Shown: positions 44,241 to 55,497, counted from the stretch's first letter. The stretch: 64,000 bases of DNA from Bactrocera neohumeralis (GCF_024586455.1 NC_065920.1:11556144-11620143), one strand, 5' to 3'. A program made the numbers and translations. Notes: generated by a model not told the origin, from the sequence alone.

Positions 44241-45640
44241 GCTTATTGAGTAGCCTGAGGACAATTTGATCGTGCCTTCTTTTATCGTGAATATATTGAA
44301 CGTGGGAGCGATTTTATCGAATTAAATAAAAAGAAGAAACTCGTCTCCGAATATAGTTCGAAAAATACTACACTGGCATATGTCTTATAGCTTGTCGTTT
44401 CGCAGATACCATTCTAGTCTCTTTTGGCCTAGTTTCAGTGGTCTTCTTCATGTACCCTGACTCGATATTCTCTGCACCGTTGTCTTGCGCTATGGAACAA
44501 CCGTCTTCTCGCACGTTCACGATTTGGTATAAAATGAAAAATAGCTGTAAATCCACACATGACAACATAAATGTGGCATAAAGGATGCCCAACAAATTTG
44601 CCGCTAACGAATAAATGAAAGCCAGAGAAGTAGAAAGCACAACAAATGAGCAGATAAAGATGCATGTGGCAGAAAAAGCGCAAGCAATAACAATATAAGA
44701 TAAATAGTATCTTAGTAAAGTGCAAAAAGGCTAACGAACAAACAACAATAACAAACAATAAAAGCTTTGGACTAAGAAGGCGAGAAGTATGCAACAACAA
44801 AATAGATGAAAACGAAATAAAAGACGACATAATAGCAATTGCAACATATTGTTAGTACCGTTGCTTTGTTGTCTCACACTGACAGCAACAACCAGTGTTG
44901 GTTGCTGCAACGGTGTAACAATAAGCATAGTGGCCAGCTGTTGTTATACACAATTCTACGTTTACTGTTATGTTTGTTGTTGCTATTTGTTTACTTTGTC
45001 GCTGTTGTTGTTGGCGTTGCAGGTCACAACAGAGCGCGATCCTGCAGCAATGTAATTGCAACAATGGACATTAGCAACAGCTGCACGCATAAGTATGTAT
45101 ATGTCTGCATATGTGTGTTTGTGTGTGTGCGGCAATAAAATGATATGTTCTACAATAAGTTTACTATATGATGACAGCAACAATAACAGCGTGTGGTGGC
45201 AGTGCAATTTTTAATGAGTTTAAGTGCTGCAGCTGAGAGCATTGAATGATGTCTGCACTGCAGGGCTTATCCACTGGAGTATAAATGCCGCAAAGTGGCA
45301 TGTCCAACGTAAAATGAATTTTTAATCTTGTATGTGTATGTATGTACATATGTATATGTGTTTATATTAATATGACTTTGAGTTAACATGCGTGTTACCG
45401 TTGTAATCATCAAGCTGATTAATGACCACCGCAAGCATCAGCTGATAAGTCATGGCACTTTGTCTTGTTTTAAAGGCGCGGCCAGCTCCCAGATAACGGT
45501 ATTGTCGAAAGGTTACAAAAGTGTGAAAACTGTGAATAATTATGCAAACGTGGGATCGGTGGTGGTGAAGGTGATAATGACCTGCCCATGGAATATATGA
45601 AGCATTGAGATAATTTAAACTAACTTTGTTACAGAATTAC
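44241..45640. other. Low-copy island with CAA/GTT runs
   Basis: Interrupted CAA and GTT triplets at 44690-45030 and GT runs at 45103-45130. The 44435-44830 (-) frame encodes a hydrophobic peptide of 131 residues with Phe/Leu/Cys bias, typical of antisense A-rich sequence rather than a gene. ATG-to-stop frames at 44839-45138 (+) and 44852-45064 (-) overlap one another across the triplet repeat. Confidence 0.35.
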
Positions 45641-46369
45641 TTTTTGACGTTTTAAAAACTTTCAAATGGAATTAAGGTTAGGTTAAGATGTCGATTCTAG
45701 AGATCAGCTTAGAATGTCAGTCCGTTGTGTTACCTAAACCGCCTGTATAATAGATCATAAAACTCTTACGAAATCGACAAATCGCTTTGGGTTTATCATT
45801 TATTGAGGCGGCTAAAGTTAGTTTCAGCAATGTTTCCTGCTTCGCCAAAAGTAAAGCGGCCGAGATGCTTCATCCCCTTCCTTGTAGATTTTTAGCTTTA
45901 CCGCATAAATGTCTATAGAGCAAAGTCCAGCTTGAACCCGTACGATTTTGACAAAATGATCTTTGCTAGGGACAAACAGAACAGAAGATCTGATGCCTTC
46001 CACTCTAGGCTAAATGAATCTCGCGAGGTTAATTAGTCTAGTGCTGGAACGTAAGATGTCAATGGAGAACCAACTCGGTTTCCATTCAAATGTGATCGAG
46101 AAAAGAGTGCTCTGCTGGCTGGTTAGTCGGTTTTGCAGTAACCAGCGATTCTGCTATGATCACCAAAACAGGTTTCTTGATGAAGAGCTGGATGCTATTT
46201 GTAGAGAGGATTAGCTTGGAGTGCACCTCGCACCTCGTAACAATGCACCTACGGTCCGCTATCGGCGGTACCGACAAATCAGCAGTTCCTTGGATGATAA
46301 AAGGGAGTGTGCAAAATTTGAGATGGATACCTCAGACGACACGGTTTACGCGGTTATAGCTGAGTTTCA
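45641..46369. other. Unassigned sequence, possibly retroelement-derived
   Basis: Several overlapping frames of 60-78 codons occur at 46014-46457 on both strands without a recognisable motif. Composition is less AT-rich than the flanks, like degraded transposon coding DNA. Confidence 0.3.
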
Positions 46370-46565
46370 CCAAAGGTCTATCATCCGAGGCTGTTTTCTT
46401 CTTTCTATTGGTGGCGTTTTTTACGTGGTGGTTTCCAAACTCAGCGCACAGACCTGAAATGGGCTGTAAAAATGTAAAAAAAAAATCGTTTCTGGCCTCC
46501 ATCAAGTGAATGGCGCTCAGAGATTTTTCCTCACTTGCGTCAACTTCTACACATGGCTCCGCGTG
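46370..46565 (-). mobile_element. RTE-like 5' leader fragment (copy 5)
   Basis: Minus strand reads CVEVDASEEKSLSAIHLMEA then RNDFFF, as in copy 2, and ends in KKTASDDRPLVKL. Only the leader region is present. Confidence 0.65.
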
Positions 46566-47350
46566 TATACAGACGAACAAACAGACAGACATTGCAAAAT
46601 AGACTCTACTCGTCATATACGCCCCCCCAACTTTTTCTTCTGATGTAAAAAAACATCGGTTTTCTCTCGATGTTATGGATAATATCGTCATTAATGCTAC
46701 TTGGCGTCACAGACTTATCTTCACTCAAAAATAGTTAGAATGCAATTTTAAATTTGATTTCCTATTACCACTTCCAGGGAACTGTAGATCAGAGTCAGAA
46801 CTATATTGTGTAGATCGCTTGGCCATTCGCTTGAGTGCGGATCAATATTGCGTAGAGTCTTGAACTTAAAATGAGTCAAATAAAAGTTTTTTGTGACATA
46901 ACCTCAAAAAGTTTGCAACATTTTTGACATGGTCTTATCATTGTTCATACTGTCAGCTAATTCAAAAAGTAAATCCTTAAAGTTATTAGAAGACATACTT
47001 GCATATCTATCTGTTACATAGTATTCTCATTTTCTTCCATTTCAACGTTTATCAAATTCGCACGTCATTTCACATATTGACAGTTACATTTGTGCGCTCC
47101 ATTCTCATCGCATATTTTACTCCAAATTTTTCTCAATACTTCGACTTTTGCAAATCGTTTCGAGGTCTTCACCTGCCCGACAGCAGGCAATCAAATTGCT
47201 TGTCAGTACCGCTACAAGGGTTAACAAGCAGATTTATATCAAAAATATGGGTGCGACAATATGTCACGTCAGCAAAGTCAAAAGCGCCAATTTGTGTTGC
47301 TGTATCTATGTAAATGATCACAGATATAGATGTAAATACAAAGCTAAGTA
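46566..47350. other. Gene-free stretch
   Basis: A C run at 46622-46628. Frames at 46999-47313 and 47148-47522 (+) are unrecognised; the second runs into the small TIR element. Confidence 0.35.
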
Positions 47351-47722
47351 CAGGGTGGGACACAGGAATCATATCACAGTCATGGACATAGCTGAAGTCG
47401 GCTGGAAGCTGGTTACAAAGAACCAACCTGGCGTTTGCTTGAACACTGTCAAGATGAGAGCTAAAATGTATAAGATTTCATATCGTTTTCCAACTGGGAG
47501 TATTGTCTGGAGTCGAAAATAGCCGTCTTTACAGATTTGTGAAAGGCTCAAAGTGGTTTATCGATGCAGGGATGTACTGAATCATCTTTAGAAATTTTAT
47601 GGTATCAAATGCGGTTGATAACCTTCTACGTGTAAACCCCGTGAACTTTGTCTCCAGGGTCAGCTTCAATTTCTAAATAACTTCAAAAAAAAATTCTTAT
47701 AATGAAGTTTCCGGTCACCCTG
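47351..47722. mobile_element. Small TIR element (MITE-like) with TA target duplication
   Basis: The left end CAGGGTGGGAC (47351) and right end GGTCACCCTG (to 47722) form a short inverted repeat, CAGGGTG. TA flanks both ends (47349-47350 and 47723-47724). The 372-bp interior has no long open frame and no transposase motif. The structure suits a non-autonomous Tc1/mariner-type element, but the repeat is short. Confidence 0.55.
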
Positions 47723-48695
47723 TATTTGAAGTAAATATCATATACAAGTGTACGCAATACAAAAATAAATGAAAATTTGAGGTAAAATGTATCGCCAAGC
47801 AACGCATCTATCTTCATTTATAACTGTCAGCTGTTGCAAGCGGATAGGGTTAAACGACAAGAAGGCGAGCCAAGTAAAAGCTGCCAGAGAAAAAAAGAGG
47901 AAAAAAACATTGTAGCAAACTGTTGCTGTTGTGGGCGTCTACGTGTCCCGTTGGTGAGCAGCTCTACTACTCTGCGCTAAGAAGTAGATTTTCTTTAATA
48001 TTTTCTGCAATGCGAAATAAGTAAATATCCTTCCTGCATGCTTTGCTCACCCACTCGCTGCGTTCTTGGCGCACTGGAAATTCAAATTCAAATGTTATTT
48101 TGTTTTGTTTAACATCATCCGCATTTTATTGCTAAATCAAGTGAGCTGCTGCTCCAACGAAGAGTGAAACCAACGCACAGCATGCAATGGCAGGCAGGGA
48201 GCAACAGAGTCCGGGATTTAGTTTAGAGTTTTGCATGTGTTGAGCACGTTGAGACGCTTATTTAAAATAAATCGACTGCTCATGCATAATAAATGAAGGT
48301 GAGCGCAGGCGGCGCTCGAGAGACAATATGCGAGTATTTGGATTAAATCTGCTTCCTGCGTTGCCTCCTTCTCAGTTGCTTCTTTTTGTCTTGCTTCATT
48401 CTGTGTAAGGAGCAACAGACTGGGAGAATATGAGGCTTCACTTGTACACGCATTTCAAATATAATGTGCACTAAGCTGCGCTCTTATGCCAGTTGCTGTT
48501 TAGTGATACGCTTACTTAAGCGCATACTTACACATAGATATATATCATCTTAAAACAGTATCTGATACTTTGTTGGGATACAGTGGAGTGGTGGAATATT
48601 GAAATAGTTTAGGTTGAATTTTACAACAAAGTTAAAGAAAATATGCATACAAAAATTCCTCCGATTTCTTAGAAGAAAGTGATGATATCACTTAT
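47723..48695. other. Low-copy island
   Basis: Mixed-composition sequence without transposon motifs. A 65-codon frame at 48415-48218 (-) is unrecognised. Confidence 0.35.
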
Positions 48696-48699
48696 AAAG

Positions 48700-50085
48700 A
48701 GTGATCAATTTCGATGTCCCCTACTTTTTCAAAGAAAAACATCAAACATAATGGGGAATGTTTATTATCATTCGAAAGAACATTCTTTGGCATTTATTTT
48801 TTGAAGATTATCTCTTTTAAATGTTGGCCGTGACTACATCTCTGATGGCCCATCCGTTGAGTCCAATTTTCGATGACTTGTTCGAGCATTTCGACTAGTA
48901 ACTCGCGAATGATACGCGTGATGTTTTGCTCCAAGACCTGAATCGAAGCGGGATTTTTTGGGTGGCGTTCCATTTTTTCATTTTTACATCTGCACACCTG
49001 CGTCCAGGTCCCGTTTTTGTTGCGTAGCAAGAATTTCCTGTGAATTTCTGGTAAGGGGAATGATGGAAAATGCGGGTGGGTTGTGTAAAAATCTACTTCT
49101 CCGAATTTACGGCTTGTCCATAAGTCGATCTATTATTAGCCTAGCCGTCCATCTGCCGCGACTCTCGTTCTCCTATATTTGTTTCCATGTTGTCATTGTA
49201 TCTTTCCTTATTTGTTGTATTGCGCTCTTGTTAATGCCGGATGATTTCTTTAACTCCCACAGCTATTTCCTTTCATATGCCAGAAGGACAACTGGGGCAT
49301 TACCGCTTATAACTAATATTTGATCGCCTGATATTGTTCGGTAGGCTAATGCAACTCTGAGGGCTGCGGTGCGGTACTCTCTGGCCACTACCTTACGCCG
49401 GTTTTCCTTCTTAAGTGCGTCTGCCCAGATCTCGGCTCCGTATAATAAGACGCTGATTGTCGTCGACATTAGTAGCTTACTATTTTCTTGACTCCTATCG
49501 GCTCAGTTGAGAGGTGATCTTCGCTGCCTTTCCTGCGGCGTGCTGGATTTGTACGCAGGTTAGTCGGGGGTCCAGTCTTATGCCTAGGTAGTTTACTGCT
49601 TTTTGTGTCCTAAGTGTGCTTGTTTGTTAGCAGTAGTAACTCTGTTTTCTACGTAGCGAGCTGGAGGTTGTGCGAGTCGAGTCCTGCTTGCGTCCGTTCA
49701 GCTTTTTGCGCGCTTCTACTGTGTCCTTTGCTGTGATTACTGCTGCAGTGTCGTCCGCGTAGCCAATTAAATGCGATTCGTCTGGCATTTATAGTTTTAA
49801 TATAGCGTCATAGCTAATGTTCCATAAGTCTGGGTCTGAAATGGATCCTTGTGCTGCTCCTGACGTGACTGCTGATGAAATTGCAGCTCTTCAATCTCTT
49901 CAAGTTGGTCTTCGTCCCAACTGTGGCAATTTTGCTTGTTCACATAGCCATTGAACCTGAAATGGGCCTAATCGCTGAAAAAAATTTGGTTCGAAAACGT
50001 CAGATTTTGTTGGATCTTTTCAAGAGTCAATACAGCGAAGCGAAATCAACGAGTCCCCAAACTTTGTTCGCGATGTGCTCATGTT
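48700..50085 (-). mobile_element. Rosa-like transposon C, split by an R1-like fragment
   Basis: The minus-strand N-terminal part is at about 50085-49878: VWGLVDFASLYW and FFSD-stop-AHFRFNGYVNKQNCHS, then WDEDQL, which keeps the first aspartate but has a stop right after it. After the R1-like insert the C-terminal part runs 49030-48794: NITRIIRELLVEMLEQVIEN, WTQRMGHQRCSHGQHLKEII, FKK. The region with the second and third aspartates is missing. The 3' UTR and left end (AGTGATCAATTTCGATG at about 48700) resemble copy B at 36.51 kb. Confidence 0.75.
49040..49870 (-). mobile_element. R1-like non-LTR reverse transcriptase fragment with YADD
   Basis: Minus strand: AVTSGAAQGSISDPDLWNIS then YDAILKL near 49860-49800, a stop, then HLIGYADDTAAVITAKDT (about 49775-49720), the RT palm catalytic motif. 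AVNYLGIRLDPRLTNVQIQH (about 49600) and AAGKAAKITSQLSR follow. The open frame 49469-49263 reads STTISVLLYGAEIWADALKK, VVAREYRTAALRVALAYRTI and SGDQILVISGNAPVVLLAYE, and beyond a stop come TWKQI and ESRGRWTARLI near 49160. It lacks the endonuclease and the C-terminal cysteine cluster. It sits inside rosa-like copy C. Confidence 0.85.
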
Positions 50086-50445
50086 TTGACGTGTAACATG
50101 AGGCAGCGCACCTCCACGTTAGAAATAGAGATAGCTCTCCTAGATTTCATCATATTCCGGGAATGGAAGTCTGTCAACATGATGTTATAATACTCATTAT
50201 TGATGGTAGCGGCGTTTCTTGTCTCATTTCGATAGACTCGATGATGTCGCCATACCACAATCCGCACCAAACCACACGGGGATTTGACTCAACCCAACAG
50301 CGCCTAGTTTGTTTTCTGACGTTGCAATTAAGCCTAAAATAGGCCTTATCCGTGGTTTGCTTAAAGAATTTTGGTAATGATCTCGTACAGTGCCAAACGT
50401 TGTACCAAAAATGAAACATGACATGATGAAATGGCAAATCTTACT
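50086..50445 (-). mobile_element. Rosa-like transposon D, central fragment
   Basis: Minus strand from 50440: TDKAYFRLNCNVRKQTRRCW then VESNPRVVWCGLWYGDIIES, YRNETRNAATINNEYYNIML and TDF, and in a shifted frame FXRGGALPHVTR near 50110 where the family has FQQDGATCHTAR, so the second aspartate is glycine. It covers the first-aspartate to second-aspartate region only, and it abuts copy C, whose matching region begins just downstream. The two are therefore separate copies. Confidence 0.72.
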
Positions 50446-50482
50446 GATCACACTCACAACATTTGACAGCAATTTCCACGAC

Positions 50483-50578
50483 AGTTGGGTTTACGTAACC
50501 AGAACGGACTTTTATCTGGTCAAGGATTGTGAACTCGGCAGAATTCTTCCTCTACATCAACAACAACAACAAAATTTG
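50483..50578 (+). mobile_element. CAA-tailed 3' end of a short retroelement, copy 2
   Basis: TTTACGTAACCAGAACGGAC, TATCTGGTCAAGGATTGTGA and CTCGGCAGAATTCTTCCTCT run into a (CAA) repeat at about 50558-50573. This is the same module as 19020-19107. The tail and the 5' truncation fit retroposition. It may be the 3' UTR of a non-LTR element or a SINE. Confidence 0.6.
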
Positions 50579-51880
50579 ACAGTAATAAGTAAACTAACAC
50601 GGCCGCCACAAGCTGTCAATATCACATCATCCCCATTGGTAGACGCTGTATATAAAACTCAATGTTTTAAATCAAATACTGCACTTTTTACCTGCACAAC
50701 TGTATCTGTGAGTACGTGCATTCGTTCTTTTTCTACATACCATTGTGTGTTTGCGTGAGTGTTGCGCATATGTGTGTGTGGGCGTATTCAATAGTCAGTG
50801 CGTACGTGTCTCATATCAGCGCTGCACTTCATTTGCCAGTGCAATCATTCTTCTGCTTTTTCTACACCATTTTGTAATGCAAATTCTCAAATCGATTTGA
50901 GTTTTCCACAGGCAGTCAGTCACGCGGAGTCCGCGTTAAACGAGTGTGCACGGCAACCGCAGCCGCAGCCGCAATTTAAAATCCAACGCTTAGCAAATAT
51001 TTGCGCCACTGTGCATCTAAATTAAATGTGCATAATGCGACAGTGGGAATATGTTGATTTACTACTACATGGCAACGCATAAATTTCCTGATTGCTAACG
51101 ATATGCAGTTGGAGTTTGCATTCCAGCAACAACACACCAAATGGGTACGCGTACGGCTACAACAACGCATTGCTGCGTATGAAAGCGGAAAAAATTCAGC
51201 ATTACAAAACATTGTCAGTGGCTTTCCAAAAAAAAAAAATGTTAAAAATCCCAAATATTAACACAAATAAAGTTGAGGTAAGCGGGAAAATCACGGCAAC
51301 ATTTTTCGTTTCATAAATGCACATCTACGCATTTTTGCGGAATTCTGTCAAAATAATGCCGCTGTCACAAATCTGGAACAATTTTCAACTTTTTTTCGCC
51401 CAAATTGCGTAAGTCAAACATTTCTGATATTTGCGCATTCGCGTATTTGCATTTTCGGTTATGAGCTTATCGTGTGTCACAAAGCAAATTCGGCGTACTA
51501 GATGTACGGACGCTTCCGAATAACTTCCACATATTTTTGTTTGTTATTTCAGCGCTTTTTTGGTGTAGTTGAATCGGCTTTAAGGTGCTTTTTGTTGCTT
51601 TGAAATGCGCGCTGTCTGTCAACGCCATTTCGTCAAAAAATTTTGATTAGCAAACATCAACGGGTAATACCAGAAGCGCTCGGGTATTTTTTTCTGTGGG
51701 CTGCATGTGGATTGTGTATTAAGTTGGCACCAAAAAATGTGAATATTTTTGGCTGAACAACTTTTCGTTATACTGTTTGTTGTTCGTGTGACTAAAGTGT
51801 AAAATTTAAGTTTAAATTTCCGATATATTTTTTGAGTTCATGACAGCAAAGGAAACTACAGTCTATCGGAGATCATCAAC
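50579..51880. other. Low-copy island
   Basis: GT-rich text at 50770-50783 and a CAGCCGCAGCCGCA run at 50956-50970. Frames at 50390-50758 (+), 50798-51025 (+) and 50976-51254 (-) are unrecognised. A poly-A run lies at 51229-51238. Confidence 0.35.
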
Positions 51881-51884
51881 AATA

Positions 51885-52215
51885 CGACTTCTTCTTTACT
51901 GGCGTAGACGCCGTCCGTTTTTTCTTTTCGTTATTTGGTGCCAATTCGAGATACCAAGTGCGCCCTGAGCCTCTCCTCCTGATCTCTCCAACGGAGTGGA
52001 GGTCTTCCTACTTTTCAATTGCCTACTCAGTTCACCACGAGAGTGATTCTACGTTGGATTTCAAGCTTGATATTGTTGTTGGTGTTGATGCTGGTTCTAA
52101 AATAGGTTTATTGATTTGGGAATCGGCTGCACTATCTCCTGCTGTTACGCTTTCATTGCCGTTCAGCAGGCTGAAGAAGTGTTCCCTTCATAACATCAGT
52201 ATGCTCTGAATATTA
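51885..52215 (-). mobile_element. RTE-like retrotransposon fragments (copy 6)
   Basis: The minus strand carries the C-terminal SNWHQITKR-like and RKTSTPLERSGGEAQGALGI-like text (about 52005-51930), a NTNNNIKLEIQR-like block near 52080, then the linker upstream of the RT (LLNGNESVTAGDSAADSQIN-like, about 52190-52110). Large internal parts are deleted between these three short pieces. Confidence 0.6.
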
Positions 52216-52269
52216 GCCACTATATCACAATTTTGGATCCTGCAAGAGTATTACGATTATAGTATTTAA

Positions 52270-52600
52270 TACTGACAAAAAAGGCAGAACGACTGCCAGA
52301 AAGTACTTGCTAAAGGGCTGAGGACAGCAGCCTTGAGAGTTGCCTCGGCGTACCGCACTACATCCAAATCCGTAGTGCTAGTGATAAACAGCGTCATTCC
52401 AATGGATCGACTCGCAAAGTAGAGAAAACCACTCCACTGATGGCAAAAAGAGTGTAAACATATGCACAAGTAGTGCAAAGACAATTAAGCTTAGAATCAA
52501 ACACTTAAACTGTGACAAGATCGGTAAAGTAGTGAGTGCAAATGAAGATGGGCTGCTAAGCTAAACAACGATGTAGAGATATGCTACGGTAGGAAACACA
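52270..52600 (+). mobile_element. R1-like non-LTR fragment, plus strand
   Basis: Plus-strand text at about 52310-52430 reads AKGLRTAALRVASAYRTTSK, SVVLVINSVIPMDRLAK, matching the conserved AALRVA-AYRT-S block after the RT domain of R1-like elements and closely resembling ALRVALAYRTISGD at 49.35 kb. Stops follow. Orientation is opposite to the 49.0 kb and 6.4 kb fragments. Confidence 0.7.
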
Positions 52601-53035
52601 TAGAGATGAGCTACTAGATGCAACGATGCACTCCAGTCACTAATATTTCCGAAAATACTTGAGCAACATGGGAAAACAGAAATTCATGCATGAGTTTACG
52701 GAGACGAACCACTGGACATTGAAATTATACCTTTTTTAAGTGACGCCAATGGAAATATACACTTTAGATAACAAGCTTAGACGACTGAATTCCGAAATTT
52801 GAGTGGAAAAAACTGATTAACAGTTATGAAAACTGAGCACAAATTGTCTCGTATCTGAAATATATGCTGCTCTCTAAAGAAAAAGGGACATGTGCGCAGA
52901 TGCCCTAGCTTTGTATAATTCGAGTCAACAGAAAGCGAGAAAACTAGTTTGATGCTAGCTATAGAATCGTAGTCATCTGTGGGCGCAAAGAGCGTAGAAC
53001 TGAACTGCCTTAGGTTCACCTGGAAAACTTTGCTC
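52601..53035. other. Unassigned sequence
   Basis: It may continue the R1-like fragment at first. The 52777-53019 (-) frame is unrecognised. Confidence 0.3.
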
Positions 53036-53039
53036 TAAA

Positions 53040-53410
53040 GTAAAGCGAAAACTCGTAACGCCGACTCATTTGATGTTGTAATCGTCCAAGACTCTACAAC
53101 ATATAACACGACGCGGATGATGAGTAACTTATAGAGTTTGGTCTTTGTTCCTCGAGAGTGGACTTTATGAAAAGGGGTATGCCATTCGTTGCTGTTTTCT
53201 ACTTTTCATTGGGGTTGTTTTTTTACATAGCGGGTTCCAAATCCAATGCACAACCCTGAGGAGGGATGTTTCGCTTTCTCACTTAAGTTTGCTTTCAAAC
53301 GGTTGTTATTTCGCTACCCTGAGGGTAATTGGTCTAAGACCAGAAATTACAAGTTGAGTTGTTAATGAATCGTTTCTGGCCTCTCCCAAGTGAATGACGA
53401 TCAGAGAAAA
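53040..53410 (-). mobile_element. RTE-like fragments: mid-ORF2 piece joined to a 5' leader piece (copy 7)
   Basis: The minus strand reads VHSRGTKTKLYKLLIIRVVL and YVVESW then ALRVF (53160-53045), the LYGAEAW region of the C-terminal half. The flanking 53165-53410 is the antisense leader (TTACATAGCGGGTTCCAAAT, AATCGTTTCTGGCCTCTCCC). Both pieces have the same orientation, with most of the element missing between them. Confidence 0.65.
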
Positions 53411-53419
53411 AAATAACGA

Positions 53420-53660
53420 AGCATTGTTATCACTATCATTATTATTACGATTACCATTACCGTTACCGTTATCGTAACCATTATCATTACAATTACTACT
53501 CAGTATTATAATGACTACCACTATGTATTATATATCTTTTCATTACCAGTATTATTATGATTACAACTTTCATTGCCACTTTCAATATCATTGCCATTGC
53601 CATTATCCCTATCATTGATTATTACACTTAGATTTCCATTATTACTGCCATTTGCATCTC
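53420..53660. repeat. Degenerate ATTACC/ATTATC hexanucleotide tract
   Basis: Runs of ATTACC, ATTATC, ATTACT and ATTGCC in loose six-base phase. This is the reverse complement of the GGTAAT/GATAAT tract at 57.78-59.10 kb. The 53573-53824 (+) frame partly follows it and is not a gene. Confidence 0.8.
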
Positions 53661-53879
53661 TTTCGACGCTGTTGGAGTGTACAGTCTATATTAGATCGCA
53701 GATTATGTTTGCGGTTTGTATATCGTTCTCTGAAGTAATGTTAAGTAATGAAAAAAGCATTTCCTGGAAGAAACGGAAAAATAAATTTTTTTTTCTTATA
53801 CCGTTTCGAAATCCACCTGTTTAATAATTTTAAGACTGATATTTAACCAGTACTTAGTATTTCGTTTCTTTCAAATATA
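53661..53879. other. Spacer before the Tc1-like element
   Basis: No recognised feature. Ends in the TA target dinucleotide at 53878-53879. Confidence 0.5.
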
Positions 53880-55497
53880 CAGATGCGTGCAACTAATTAA
53901 CAACGACTTGTCCCTATAAATTAAATGACGATTTGTGAAAAAATTTTAAGGGTAAAAATATAATTTTATTTTGAATTATCTTCTATGAAAGTATGGTCAG
54001 ATTTAGCTGACAATTTTTTTTGGAAAAAATCCCGTTATTCTAAAATAGTTGAGGACTTTTATGCAATAGTGAGTAAAATGGTCGTGCATATAATTAGCAA
54101 CGCGTGTAGAATTCCTTAGAAATTAGTTATGTTCAGGTAACTAAAACTTTATATTTTTATTGAAATACGTTACTATTAAGAAATTAAATAATTTTAGTGA
54201 ATAAAAAGGAGTAAGCACAAGTCTTGTGATAAGGACACTAGGGATGTTATTCGTACAGATGTACCAGGATGGGAAATCTTACGGAGACATTGAAAAAACC
54301 CTAAATTTCCCTAAGCGGTTGGTTTTAGTTAATACAGTTAGGTATTTCAACAAGAATAAAATGACAAAACAAGTTCCAAGAAAGAAAAGAGATCGAAAAT
54401 CTACTGTTCGGAAGGACGAGTTAATTATTCGCTATTCTAAAAAGGATCCCCACAAGACGGCAAAACAAATTCAAGTGCAATTTCTGGTGAAAACTCAGAT
54501 GCACTATCTGTAGTTACCGTAAAAAGACGATTACGCGAGGCAGGACTCTTTGAAAGAATTTCAAGGATGAAGCCGTTACTCTCTGAACGCAATCAAAGGA
54601 GTCGCTTAGAGTTTGCAAAGATATACCGCCATTGGACAGCAAAAGAGTGGAAAAGAGCATTATTTTTCGATGAAAGCAAGATAAATAGGATTTCTTCAGA
54701 TGGAAAAGCTTATGCCCGCAGTCCTCGATGCAAGAAGTTGGACCCCAAATACACTAGGCTAACTTTAAAACATGGTGGTGGCTGCATAATGACTTGGGGT
54801 GCCATATCGTGGTTAGGTGTTGGGCCTATTTGTAAAATAAATGGGCGCATGGACCAGTTCAAATACGTTTCAATCATGGACAATGTAATGTTACCATATC
54901 CTGATGACAATATGCCCGAAACGTGAATTTACCAGTAAGATACCGACTTGAAAGATACTGCGCGTGGTACAACACAATGGTTTCAGGAAAACATGGTGCT
55001 TCTATTAGACTGGCTTTCATGCACCCCAGACTTAAACTTAATTGATAATCTTTGGGCACATTTGAAGAAAAAAATTTGTTCCCATAAAGTTGGAAATTTC
55101 CAGGAATTATACTAAAAGGTTAAACAATAGTGGAATAATACTCCAAGGACATCTTACCAAAATTTAGTAGAGTCAATGCCTCTTAGATATCAAGCCGTGA
55201 TTGACAGTAATGGATTTGCAACCAAATATTAACTTTAAACCCGACAAAAAATAATTTTTCCAAAAAAAAAGAAAAACGTTGTTAATTAGTTGCACGACCT
55301 AGTTCTGGCTTTGAAGTCATAAAATGCCTTTATTTTATAAAAGCTCTTTTATAACAAAAAAAATGAGCTAATTTACAATAACTATATATGTACAATTTAT
55401 CTTTAAGACATACAGTTGAAATTTTTTTTTCGAAAATGAAAATATCAACCGATTTGGATTTTTCCTACTAGCGTTGTTAATTAGTTGCACGCATCTG
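53880..55497 (+). mobile_element. Structurally complete Tc1-like transposon of the IR/DR type
   Basis: The outer inverted repeats at 53880-53905 and 55472-55497 are perfect over 26 bp (CAGATGCGTGCAACTAATTA at the left start). TA flanks both ends (53878-53879 and 55498-55499). A second, inner pair of related repeats lies at 54080-54102 and 55277-55299 (23 bp; the left copy has a few changes), so each end has two repeat units as in IR/DR Tc1 elements such as Minos and Sleeping Beauty. The single gene inside encodes a DD34E-type transposase with a frameshift and stop codons. Total length is 1618 bp. It looks like the youngest insertion in the window. Confidence 0.93.
54226..55232 (+). pseudogene. 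Tc1-like transposase, nearly full length, inactivated
   Basis: The first recognisable residues are VQMYQDGKSYGDIEKTLNFP, the N-terminal helix-turn-helix; the true start is uncertain because the in-frame codon at 54226 is GTG. NKMTKQVPRKKRDRKS is a linker with basic residues. A frameshift near 54480 leads into SGENSDALSVVTVKRRLREA and the open stretch to 54926: RALFFDESKINRI (first aspartate), LKHGGGCIMTWGAISWLGVG, VSIMDNVMLPY. A tryptophan codon has become TGA at 54924-54926 and another stop lies before the second aspartate (DTDLKDTARGTTQWF). LDWLSCTPDLNLIDNLWAHL keeps 34-residue spacing but has aspartate where Tc1 elements have glutamate. KVGN and VESMPLRYQAVIDSNGFATK end at the stop 55230-55232. 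Confidence 0.9.

Noticed and set aside
44435..44830. 131-codon minus-strand frame encoding a hydrophobic peptide as a membrane protein
   Set aside because: It is the antisense of A-rich, CAA-rich sequence; Phe/Leu/Cys bias comes from composition, and no start context, splice site or homologous domain is visible.
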